From: Takakia lepidozioides
Taxonomy: Eukaryota; Streptophyta; Takakiopsida; Takakiales; Takakiaceae
Length of the DNA: 64,000 bases
NCBI GenBank assembly: GCA_030704615.1
Contig: CM060733.1
Span: forward strand, 41,664,001-41,728,000
Reading direction: 5' to 3'
Both the position numbers and the translations under genes were made by a program. Position 1 is the stretch's first letter; the number at the start of each line of letters is the position of its first letter. The notes under the pieces were generated by a model. The model was not told where the DNA came from. It ran no database searches and was given only the letters and a program-made list of their open reading frames with translations. Shown piece after piece: positions 1 to 24,436 of this stretch.

Positions 1-341
1 ATGTCACATATGTCCTAAGTTAGATACTAATGGCCCTTTCCTGCGCTGGAAGTTCTGCAAGGTGAAGTGAGTGTCCCAGTTGCGTGCTAAGTTACAGAGT
101 TGCGTGTCCGTTTGTGTAGACTGCAGACGCCTCACAAGTCAGGTGGATTCCAAGCAGCTCGCAAACAAACTTGAGGTTCATTTCATTCGTCTGGAGGACG
201 CAAATATGAGTACCGAGCAATTTCTACGCTGCCTGTGGAGCACTGCAGAAACGTCTGGAGATTCACAGCTGTACATACGTCCTGGATCACCTTTTGCATC
301 ATGCTAAAAGCATCGCAAGCGTCTGGGTTGCAGAGAGATAT

Positions 342-3300
342 ATGAGAATGGAACATGGTGGAGCTTTAGTCGCTGCTATACTCGTTCTCTTGGGGAGTTT
401 GTTGCTTAAGGGCACGTTCGGGCAGGGAGACACTCTGAGCCGAAGCAAGGGTGAGCAGGTTGTGTGGGAGACAGCAGGAGTATTCACGGATTCCTGTACA
501 CATGGGGAGTCTCCATATCGCCTTTCAAAGTTCCAGTCGCAGCAAGCTGCAGGGGTTTCAACGCTGCTTACGGAGGTGGCACAGATACTTGAAACTTCTT
601 CAAAACATAGAGAAATATGGATTCACCATTCAGCTTCCGAGTTTCGAGGGGCTCCAAAGAGTGATCGGGAGGCGGCAGGAGCTTCCACGGATGATGATAT
701 GCTTTCGAAATTCGTTTTCAGGCAGCCCAAATCCCAGCAAAGCCCATCAAAGGAAGTCCTGGAAGCCCCAGGAATTTTGTTCACACTCTCTGAGGCTGGA
801 CTCACATACGTCAAGGAAGAATTAGTTAACCAAATACTGTCAGAGATAACGCCCCTTTACTTACCAGATATCCAGACGCGGGTGAATTCTCCCATTGGTC
901 ACATTGACACTGAAATCACAGACATAGTTCTTTCCGGGGCGAATGTCTCCTACTCAGACATTGATTTGGGGAAGACAGGTATCACGGTGTTCGCTGAGGA
1001 TATTCGGGCCAGCTTAGGCCTCCACTGGAAGTACGAGTACTCAGCGAGCTATATTCCATTCCCTATTGGTGATGGTGGGCGGGCAGACGTTCAGGTTAGG
1101 GCCTTTTCTGTACAGTTCAAGCGTACCTACAATGAACAGGGTTTGTTTTGCTAGACTGGCACGCTCTTACCTGGTGGACTAGGATTTAACGGAAATGTTA
1201 CACAGGAGAAGTGGTTGTCTTGGAGGAAAGGGCCCTCTGACGCATTTAGATCAATACCCTGGGTCTGCAAAGTATTTGGTGACTCTATTAAACTCCATGG
1301 ATGATGCTCGATCTGGAGATGTTACCCCACGATACCGGGTGTGATTATTCCCGTTGGTGATTGTTGTGAAAGCCGAGTGCTACAGAATTGCAGAGTGATT
1401 GGTTGTGTCTTTTGTCAGTTTGGCAAAAATATCCCTACAAGACAAGGCACAGATGCTTGCCATCCGACTAAGTTACAATTGCCTCGGCCAGGCAAACTTT
1501 GCCAATATGCATTAGGAAATGGAAAAGACAGCTGCAAATTCTAACCATTGAGCAAAGGTTTAAGGGAGAGAGGGAGAGAGAGATGATCTACCCCTGGACC
1601 GTTGCCACTTATCATAGTCCCTGTGGATTCGAAACGGTTGCTGGGTTTCAACCCACCAGTGTACATGAGACTCAACTGTCCACAGGCCAACAACAATCTG
1701 ATTACAGGGAAGAAGTCTCAGCTGGTGTCTAAACAGTAGGAGGTTGATTCCAGCGCTGGGAATAAAGCCTCTAGCTGGAATGTGACAAACGCGGCTGTTT
1801 AAGTGGTTTCACTGATGGGTCACACCAACACAGAAAACGGCCAGAAGAGAGAGAGAGGATAAATTCTAAGGGGGATCGTCTGGTGGGTCCAGGTGACAGG
1901 TTTACAAGCAGGCGTGACATTCACTCTGAAAGAAGAGAATGGAACGTTGCGGTTAGCTGTGGTGGAGTGTGGAACTTACATTGATAATCTTGACATTGAA
2001 TTGCATGGTGGTGCTTCATGGCTCTACCAGTGGTAAGCGGTCTTCTATATATGATTGCAACATGGTAGCAGTTTGACAAAGCAGATGTTGGAGATCGCAT
2101 GGCTCCAACAGTCCTCTTATGTTGTTTCTTATCTCTCATAGGCACCTGTGCTGGAAACAGGTTTGTGTATGCATTTGAAGATGAGATTCGCGCAGTCATT
2201 GAAGAAGCATTGACGGCAACGATTGTCTCAGGAGTAGAACAGCTTGACTCTTTCCTTCTTGGGCTCCCACGGCGTGTTCCTATCGATGAAACAGCAGCCA
2301 TTGATGTCACTATTGTTGAAGATCCTCTGGTGAGCCCTACATACTTGAGTGTGGGAGTAAAGGCCCAGTTTGTCTCTCTTGTGAATCCAGTGGACTATCC
2401 GCAGCCTGATCAACGATTGCCAGCAGGGCTATCTTGTAGTGACTCACTCAAGATGGTGACCATTGCCACCAGTGATTATGTTATTAACTCAGCAGCTGCG
2501 GTCTATTATGAGGTAAAATGTCTCTCCTTGTGTTTGCAATCGGTTTGGGCCATTGTGTGTGTAATTCTCCTTTCCCAGTCCCGTACCTATCTGCTTCCTG
2601 CGCACCCCACTCCCCCTGCCTCCTTTATTCCAACAACCTTTTTTTTAGTGAAAGTCTGGTCTTGCTGGTTCTGGTAGTAAGAGTGCAGGGGATGTTGCTT
2701 GCTACAGGCAGGGTACTTGGAGTGGTTGGTGGATAAGTTGCCCGAGCAGTCCCTGCTGAACACTGCTAGCTGGAGGTTTATTATACCGCAGCTCTACAAG
2801 AAGTACCCCAATGATGACATGGTCCTTGACTTCGCTGTGTCAGCAGCACCTCAAGTGGAACTCTCTAAAGATGGAGCAAGGGTTGTGGCTGCTGCGGAAA
2901 TGACAATTCTGGTTTTGACCAAGTCGGGGTCTGTGCCTGTGGCCTGTATATCGACGGTGTGTGTTCCTCTCAATCTTTGCATATGAGTGAACTCTTTGAG
3001 TTTTTTTTTAAAATTTTGGACCCTGGAAAAATCCATCTGGTGTGGAAACAGCAGGACTTGTACATTATATTCAGAAATGCTGTAGCTTAATATTGGAGTC
3101 TGCCAAGGATATTAACTCTTCCAGGTTCCATTGGCTCGGTGTTAGCACATTTGTTCATAGTCCTGGTATAGACCGAGTGTTCATCTAAGCGCCAGCATGG
3201 ACCAAGCCACTGAATAGCACATGGCTGATATAGCTTTCTAGTTCCACAGGCATATTCTGGAGTGGGTCAAAAAGCTAGCCAATTATGAGTCATAGTGTCC

Positions 3301-4383
3301 AGGTGTTTGTCTGTTACAGAGAAACAAGATGTTCCATGGTTGTGAAGATGCTTTTGAATGCTTGGGTTGTGCCGGCATTCCACACTTCATTCCTCTCGGC
3401 TTGGGGCTTCTATGGAAATCGGGATAGAACTAGAGCCACACATGCAGAGGGAATTTTTATCTAACATTATACCTGAACAGTGTCATACTCTTTGCGAAAT
3501 ATGCCTGTCCCTTTCACAAGAAATTTGCTTTTCCAGATTCTTGAATTTGGTGATAGGCGCATGATGGTCTCTATTGCAATCATGAGAGCCAATATAGTCT
3601 ATTTACACCAAGCAACTTTGAACAGAAGTACCCCACCTTTCTGTATCATGGATTAATTTGTGATACTGCTGCTTTTCTTCTTTGGCAGACTGTGTCAATG
3701 GATGCCATAGCCAGCCTTGTTGCGAACAACATCACGGCGGAGGCGTCACTGAATGATCTCATACTGGAGCTCAAATGGAGTGATGTTGGCAAATTTCCTG
3801 TGAAGCTTGTGCAGGTAATTCTCCATGGATGAAAAGCAATGAGTCACAGATAGCATAGCTGTACAAGGCAGGGTTGTTCTGGGTTTGGCTACGCCCTGAA
3901 ATGCTGTAAATTCAGAAGGAAACATGGGTCAAAGCTCAAATCGATCGATGTTGGAAAATCTCCTGTATAACTTGTGCTGGTATTTCTTGATGGTTGACAT
4001 GAAGCAACGAGTCACAGAGAGCATAGATGTACAAGGCAGCATTCTTATAGGTTTAGCTATGGCCTGAAACGCTACATATGCAGACGGGAACATGGGAGGA
4101 AAAAAGAAGACTGAAATTTTGCTGTGTGGATGGGTGTGTCACTCTCGGTCAGACAACAGTGCGCACATTGCTATCGAAGGTGATCCTGCCCTTATTGAAT
4201 CGCAACTTGAAAAGAGGGTTTCCTTTGCCTATTTTACCAGCCGTGGACCTCCAGGATGCAGATATAAGGTATGAAGATGGCTACATTCTTATCTGTAGCA
4301 ATGTGTACTATAAAGGTGGGTATCTTGGCATGGCTGGACAAAGCATTCATCCCACGAGCCGCATAGACAAGTTTCCAATCTGA
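342..4383 (+). CDS. BPI/LBP-family lipid-binding secreted protein, six exons
   Basis: Six coding blocks joined by GT-AG introns keep one frame: 342-1094, 1893-2032, 2161-2512, 2708-2956, 3689-3814 and 4153-4383, giving about 616 residues. The first ATG chosen opens a hydrophobic leader (residues 1-27, VAAILVLLGSLLL), so secretion is likely. A poorly conserved stretch of roughly 110 residues then precedes the BPI N-terminal barrel, which starts near APGILFTLSEAGLTYVKEEL. The second barrel is marked by SWLYQWFVDAFEDEI-type spacing across the exon 2/3 junction, and the last exon carries the usual DGYILICSNV ending. Plant members of this family bind lipopolysaccharide or other lipids; that function is inherited from the family and not shown here. 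The final exon may be trimmed by a splice after YYK near 4314, because the tail after it looks unlike the family. An exon upstream of 342 cannot be excluded. Confidence 0.8.
3782..4100 (+). repeat. Tandem duplication of an exon end inside the last BPI intron
   Basis: The stretch beginning GATGTTGGC at 3782, which holds the end of exon 5 and its splice donor, is repeated 165 bp later beginning GATGTTGGA at 3947. Both copies continue through GAGTCACAGA and TGTACAAGGCAG. The second copy has lost the reading frame and lies wholly in the intron, so it is a decayed pseudo-exon. Confidence 0.75.
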
Positions 4384-5617
4384 TTGGATGGCAAAGATGC
4401 GAGAAAGAGACCACCGAGATCTGTATATGAAAAGAATATAATTGGGAAAAGATTTTGCCCTTTCTTAAACACTACACACACAGGTTGCAGGTCCGAAGAA
4501 CTCAGGCATACCTCCAAGGCTCTAGGAGCCGAAGGCAACTTTTCCTCAGCCTGGGATCTACACATATGATAGATGCCATTGGCCTGTATTGAGCATAGTA
4601 AAATGTGTTCTCTCAAATCAGATTGTGTCATACTCCCTTCATAAATGTTTGTTACGCTTTTAGCTTTTTGGTGCTAATCAGCATTCTATAGCATTGTAGG
4701 TACCGGGCACCTGTGAATGGAAGAGGCTCTTATTTACACTAACTTGGGTTAGCTTAGAATATCCCAGTCTTTTCAATGTAGATAAGAAAGGGTACTGAAG
4801 GAGTAGAAAAGGGATAAGAAAGGGATGTTTCTGAGGCTTATTTGGGAACCTTCATTACCTGCCTAAAAGTTTTTTCCATCTTCAATCTTAGCTGCCTAAG
4901 AAACCGTTGATCACAAGGCTGAAACTAAAAGGGCATTTCGAGGCCATGTGTATGGCCTCTCAATTTCCAGTTAAGGAGTGACGATAGTTAGCTACAACCC
5001 AGCTTGTCAGGGTCCCCAAGCTTTTGGAGGGGAACTTGAGAATCTCCTGTAAGCAGCAGTCAACATGATGAACAGCCAAATTCAAAACTGTCCTTTTCCA
5101 ACATGATCATGACTCTTGAGGCATTTTTTTTGTAATGGACCAGTGCAGATCATGAAGAAACAGCCCAACAGTTGACTTCATAGGCGGTTGACCCAAAGTA
5201 ACCCCACCTTTTCAGGGTCACCAAGCTTTTGGAGAGGAGCTTGTGATCTGCTGTAAGTAGCAGACAACATGATGAACACTCAAACTGTCCTTTTACATGA
5301 GCATGACTATTGAGGCATGTCCTTTGTCATGGACCAGTGTGAAGATAATAGAAGAGTGAACAAACAGCCACAAACAGTTGGCTCCATATACAAACCAGTG
5401 GACCCCAAAAAATCTGAACATATGAAACCAAAGTCACTGACATCATCACCATTAGATGTGATCCCATACAGATCCAACCACATTAACAAATATATAAGAA
5501 TTTGAAATTTTATATTCAATCATGCCCATCAATGTTGCAACCATGACATGCGTAAGATACTAATTATCCTGGCCCTTTGGCTGGTGTCTTCAGCTGGTAT
5601 TTTACAGGACTCTGGAC
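4384..5617. other. Intergenic interval between converging genes, with a 205-bp tandem duplication
   Basis: No coding signal was found between the BPI gene and the 3' end of the polymerase gene. The only structure is an imperfect tandem duplication: about 5008-5182 and 5213-5392 both run from CAGGGTC through CAAGCTTTTGGAG to GTTG(A/G)CTYCATA, offset by 205 bp. The two genes converge here, so their polyadenylation regions must also lie in this interval; I could not place them exactly. Confidence 0.65.
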
Positions 5618-19071
<13,454 letters not shown>

Positions 19072-19429
19072 TGCGGCATGCAGAGCAGGACAATTTGGTC
19101 TTCTCTAAGCAGGCGGTTGCGTTGCTCTCAGAAGACAAGCTGCACCCACCACGCAGCGTTGCAGGGGTGCCGAGCTTTTCTTCTCAAGAGGGGGGCAAGC
19201 GTCAGAACCCCGTCGATTACGTCCGATGGACGGCGCAGATCTTTTAGGTGAACCGGGGCTTAGGAACCTATTTATTTTATTACTATTTTCGGGTCAGTTT
19301 TAGGATATGTTCCCGCAGGCGCGTGTTTAAACCCTGCACGGTGCAGAGTGCAGGGGTAGGGAGTGACGAGAGCGGTTGGTGGGCAAAAGCTGGGCCAAAT
19401 CTGAGAGGTTGGAAGGGGGTGGAGCAGAG
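19072..19429. promoter_or_regulatory. Shared bidirectional promoter interval
   Basis: Only 358 bp separate the start codons of the polymerase III subunit gene (minus) and LTV1 (plus). Both 5' leaders and both core promoters must lie here. An AT-rich tract at 19268-19290 is the only obvious low-stability stretch. No convincing TATA box was seen in either direction. Confidence 0.7.
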
Positions 19430-22087
19430 ATGGTGAAGAAGAAGTTTATAGACAAGAAGAAATCGGCCACTTTTTCATTGGTGTACCGTGAGGCTGCAGA
19501 TGACGATGATGAAGGTCCTGCCCGCGTTTTCACGCGGGTTGATGGTGGCCTCTCTCATGTTCCCGGCTTCTCTGAGGATGACCCTCGAAGCCAATCCGGC
19601 TATGGCTACGGCTATGGTGAGGGTGAGTGTGATGGAGAACCCGTCGATGGCTCCTCTGTGTTTGCAGACGCGGAAGAGGATACGGTGAGCAGCGGTGATG
19701 AGTTCGATTTACAACAAGTTGAGAGTACCGCCACTAGACAGCGGGGTTTGACTGCCTGCAGGACGAGAGGGAAGGGCGTTGCCCTTCCAGACCATGTGAG
19801 AAGGGAACTTGTGGAGTTAGGGTTTCCAGACGATGGGTATGACTACCTGCAGCATGTGCGCAAAATTGGGACTGCTGGTGTTGGGGCCGCCTTTGTGCCG
19901 AACAATCGTGTCCAGCTGGATCGACTTCGGACTGATGTGAAGGTATTGTCGTATCCGTAGTAATACACTTCACTCAATGCATCTATACGTCGTAATCTTG
20001 GTGATAGGCGCTCTCATTCTTTAGCCGATTCTTCCCTTTTAATCGTTCTCCACAAAAGCTGCAGTAGCATTCGAGTGATGTCCATTGACCCCCCCTACTT
20101 CGGCTTGACATTTATCATAGCTTCTGACACGTTTTATCAATTTTCGTAAAGCTATTTGGATTGATGGTGTTGGGACTTCTACGTCTGTGTCTTTCTTTTG
20201 TTAGGTGTACGATGCGTCAAGAGTGGCTGTGCATGCAGCAGCAGCTGAGGAGGACATGCGGCAAGTTATCAAAGTGGTGGGCTCCAGCACTCGTCCCCTC
20301 AATCGGCCTTCCTATGTTGAGGAGGGCCTTGACCCAGAAGTAGCAGCTGCCTTGGCTAATAGCGAAGAATCGCAGTATGATTCAGATGATGCGCTGGAAG
20401 ATGACTTCGTGCTTCAGGCTAACGGTACTGCACAAGGCTCTACTTCTCAGCCGACGCCGGGACAGACCATTGGAAATCCAGAGCCAGAGAATGAAAATGC
20501 TGATTGGGACTTGGTTGAAGAGCAGAGTAATGAAGACGATGTCAAATCAACAGTGATAGCTGATAACGTCCAACAAAGACCAACCCGACTCCTGGATGAG
20601 CAGTTTGAAATGGTAGGTGGTAACGTTTAATTTGTCTTTGGACCATTGGTTGGCTCTACATAATCCTTCCCATCCATGGAAGATGTCATATTATATCTAG
20701 CACTTCTAAGTTAACTTGATCATCATTGTCTTCTGTGAGAGCCTAGGACCTCCCCATTGCTGTTGTTTGTCACCTTTCTTGTTACTTTTGTGGCTTGTGT
20801 ATGCTTCATCAATCATCCTTGGAGTTGTTTAGTGTTCTCCTTAGGCTGGGCAATAGCCACCTGCAGTAGGTTTTGGAGTATTATCTGTGATTTGTTGAGT
20901 ATCATGTGGATGGGTGATGAAGTTGGCATTGCGCGAGTATGACGACTATGTGTTGGGAGAGCTGGATGAGGATGATCCAGAGGCTAGAGGACACGCCGAC
21001 ATATCCATGTATTCCAGTGTGCTCTTTTTAGCAGATTCCACCATTTTTGGTGACAAGTATAAGACACCTGTGGAGGCTTCAACAGAAGCCATGTGTACAG
21101 TGAGTCCACATACAACTGCAGTTGGTCAAAATATAACCATCCCAAGTTTATCTGATGACAGGGATGAGAATGGGGTCCTTGAATTCTGGGTGCAAAATGG
21201 AGAGGAGGATGTGCAGATTAAGGCTTTGTCTTTGGGGATACCAGAGGACATGAAGGCAGCCTTGGGTAGTGCTCTCTTGGATGAGGACCTAGTTATAGTT
21301 GAGGACGAGGGTGAAGATGAGTGCAGCATGTGGGACTGTGAGACCATTGTGTCCTCGATGTCAAACCTGGATAACCATCCTGGTAAGATACCCGCACCAA
21401 GCAGGCCCCGAAGAAATGAGCTAACACTTGAGAGGGTACTGGAAGGAGGTGAAGGCAAAGGAGGACTCATTAGGCTACGTGGGAGGCAACAGCTACCTTT
21501 AGATTTTCTGCTGGAAAAAACAGGGGTGGCAAAGAGTAGTGGAAAGGCGAAATTTGTGAACAGGAACACAGGAGACGCAGGAGAAGTAGCAGCGGAGTTG
21601 GCTGACAGAAAGGTGGGATCACATGTCGGCGAGAGCCCTGAGGAACGGAAAGCTCGCAAGGTTTGAACATGAACTGGAAGAATGTCACCAATGTCTGTGA
21701 AAGGCTAGAGGTCACACAGTATCAGAAATTTATTGCCAGAGAGTGGATGATCTTCTATGGCCTAAACAAATACTTATTTTTTAAGGCATTTTCTGCTCAA
21801 TAACTGTCACTTCTGTGAATTAAGAGGGGCCCTTGCTGAAGTTGTCAGTGGAGTTATAGAGGGCTTCAATTTTAGAGCTGATAGAGGTTGATACTCAATC
21901 TTCAAGTTATAGAAGTGACACTGTTGGTACTCTTGGTGGGTCAAATTTGGCACAGGCGGGTGTCAAGGAGGAGAGAAGGAAGGCCAGGGCAGCGAAGAAG
22001 GCTCTTAAAGTTCGCTACAGAGGTGAATCCCAGCGTGCACAACTTGGGGCAGCACACACTCTGCCTCCTGCGATTCATTTGCCTTAA
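19430..22087 (+). CDS. LTV1: LTV1 ribosome biogenesis factor, four exons, complete
   Basis: LTV1 acts in late 40S subunit assembly and nuclear export. Exons 19430-19942, 20205-20612, 20923-21660 and 21956-22087 are all phase 0 with GT-AG introns and give 596 residues ending at TAA. The N-terminus MVKKKFIDKKKSATFSLVYR and the block FPDDGYDYLQHVRKIG are the family hallmarks. LDEQFEM then LALREYDDYVLGEL (exons 2/3) and the basic tail VKEERRKARAAKKALK with a PPAIHLP ending match plant members. The middle is acidic and low in complexity, as is usual for the family. An AATAAA-like element near 22492 could serve polyadenylation. Confidence 0.92.
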
Positions 22088-22529
22088 GCATATTTCACAA
22101 GCATCTAAACTTGAAAGGTAGCAAGCCCCTATCATGGCCATTGTATGTATCGCAATTAGTTTTTCTGCCCAGATGACTAGACAACAATTGTTTGCGCAGT
22201 AGGTAGGCTTCATCCTTTTTCGTGAGGGTAGAGATCATAGGTAACCTGAGGGCACACAGTGTGCCCATGGATGAGCACTGCAAGTCTGCGGTTTACAAAG
22301 GGCAGAAGCTAGTTTTGAGACACGCACAGAAGATGCCATATAGTGAAATGAAAACTGATACATATCCACAAGTGAAACCAGACATTTGTCTACCTATATT
22401 GACTGAGTACACCATGGTAAATGCATCCCGCATGTAGCAGCCAATCTTAAGTCCCTCATCTATGTTTTATGTTTTTGGATAAAGACAGCCAAAATAAATT
22501 AGAAACGGCTAATTGACCAACGTCATTTC
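22088..22529. other. Intergenic, no feature seen
   Basis: This stretch follows the LTV1 stop codon and holds the presumed 3' end of that transcript. No further coding or repeat structure was recognised. Confidence 0.5.
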
Positions 22530-22705
22530 CAGTGTTGGTCTGGTATGGGTATCAGACGCGGGTATCGACGCCGGTATCAACCCTGGTATCAGTGACCAGA
22601 CCAGCCTGGTCTTAAGTTCTACATACCAGGTCATATACCAGACCAGGCTGGTTTCCGTTTTCTCATACCAGCCACAATACCAGTACCCCCTGCCTTCTTC
22701 CTCAT
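22530..22705. repeat. Foldback repeat of GGTATC / ATACCAG units
   Basis: The left half carries repeated TGGTATSR-type words (near 22540, 22553, 22570, 22585) and the right half carries the complementary ATACCAG (near 22623, 22636, 22665, 22677). ACCAGACCAGCCTGGTCT lies at the centre and again, inverted in part, near 22640. The segment can fold into an imperfect hairpin. It may be a small foldback element; no target duplication was found. Confidence 0.5.
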
Positions 22706-23391
22706 TTACTCTGGTATGTGTACTATATTAATTTATGTATACATACGGACAAACACAGTAAAGCCCTCAACTTTACGGTCTGCTGCGGCAGCCGCCCCAC
22801 ATCTTAAACCACCGAAAAAGGAATACGAGCAAACAAGTACAGACTCATAAAAAGGTGCAAGACAACTAGCATCAGATGTGATAGCCTCCTCAATCCTACC
22901 AAACTAGTATCCGTCCTCAATAGGCAATTCACACAAGGAATAGTCGAATTCCTGTGTTCGCTCAACCTCACTCTCAAACTCTCCGCTCTTGTTGCCTGGG
23001 GTCAAGATGGTCAAGACCAGGATCTTAGAAGTTATCAAAGTTATAACGTTCAGGATTACACTATCCTGAGAACTAGACGATCGCTCAGCCTCACCTTTAA
23101 ATGTCCATGCCTCAGCAGCGAAAAGACCAGCATAATCACCATTCTTAGGAGATGTTAGTCGAACAACATGACCTTGAGCTTAACAACGGGTGGTGCGTGG
23201 TAGCACAGAGGCATCAATGTCAGACGACACTACTGAAACACGATTATCCTAAACCAAGGTAAGCGAAATGTCAAATTGAATATACACAGTTTCACCTTCT
23301 CTGCCCGTAACACAATTAGACACAACTGCAGAAATGGTCCTAAGTCCTAACCCTGAATTACGGCCATGGCAGAAAGCAACAACAGCGGCGT

Positions 23392-23804
23392 TATTGTAGA
23401 CAGAGTAAGATAAAGGTTGACCCAAATACCTTTCTATCAGCCACTCACATTAACACATGCACACACACACGAATATGCAAAGTACTGCTTTACTGAATCA
23501 CAGTCATAAAGCTTGTACACGCTCAGGTGGATATGACATTCCACAAATGAGCCACTAGTTGACTTAGACTGCTAAGACTAAGCCGTGAACACAGCGAGTC
23601 CCTGACACCAAGCTCACTCTCCAGGACACAGGACGAAAGAGAATTAGCTTGGCCCTGGAAGCGTCCTAGGAGCATTCATGTGACATCTGTCAAACGAATT
23701 TTGAAGTCATAAGCCAGAGGTGCGAGTCACACTGACTTGGGCGGGAAAGTACATAGCCTACATTGCTCTGTACTGTATACGTATGCTGTATACTACCTTC
23801 TACA
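23392..23804 (-). repeat. 3' LTR of the copia element (413 bp)
   Basis: It is co-linear with the right LTR over its whole length apart from small indels: a stretch of about 40 bp after GCGTCCT is present only here, and the right LTR has about 30 bp of its own near the same place. Divergence between the LTRs shows the insertion is not recent. Confidence 0.9.
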
Positions 23805-24436
23805 CTCCCACTCAAGAGTAATGGAGGCTGAACAGTAGCCTCTGTAAGTCCAAGGAGGGAGCGAAGGCGAACGAACGGATCGCGAGGCAGAGGCTTGGTT
23901 AGCAGGTCTGCGAGCTCATCTCCGGTTGGAATGTAGACCACATTGATCTCCCCATTGGCTTGATACTCACAGATGATGTGATATCGAAGATCAATGTGCT
24001 TGGTGCGGCGGTGAAACTGTGGGTTTCGAATGAGCCGGATTGCTGATTGATTGTCACTCCACAGCGTGGTTGGTTCGTTCTGGCAATAGCCAAGATCATT
24101 CAACAGTTGGCGGAGCCAGACTGTCTCGCGTGCACCAAGATGTGCGGCAATGTATTCTGCCTCGGTCATACTGCCTGTAGTGCACTCTTGCTTCCGACTC
24201 CCCCAAGCAATTGGACCATTGTTGTGCATCAGAATAAAACCTAATCTTGACTTTCGGGAATCGGTGTCGGCTGCAAAATCTGCATCCACATACGTCTCAA
24301 GCTGATTCGGATTATTGCCACGGCTGTATGTGATGCGCATGTGGGGGTTTCCCTTGAGGTACTTCAGGATGCGTTTGACCAGAATTGTGCGGAGTCTTGT
24401 GCTTGGAACAAAACTGCGATGCGTTGCCGACGGCAT
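23805..24436 (-). pseudogene. Copia RNase H domain, 5'-truncated pol fragment
   Basis: The frame carries the standard Ty1/copia RNase H signature: KRILKYLKG, then YVDADFAAD, the GPIAWGSRKQ block, TEAEYIA, the DNQSAI motif and the C-terminal RTKHIDLRYH and LADLLTKPLPRDPF. The catalytic acidic residues (D in DADFA, E in TEAEY, D in SDNQSA) are present. Similarity stops just upstream of KRIL, so RT and integrase are gone. The stop codon lies in the 3' LTR. Confidence 0.9.

Noticed and set aside
71-307. 78-codon open frame before the BPI-like gene
   Set aside because: No signal peptide, no family match and a different frame from exon 1; possibly an upstream exon, but not supportable.
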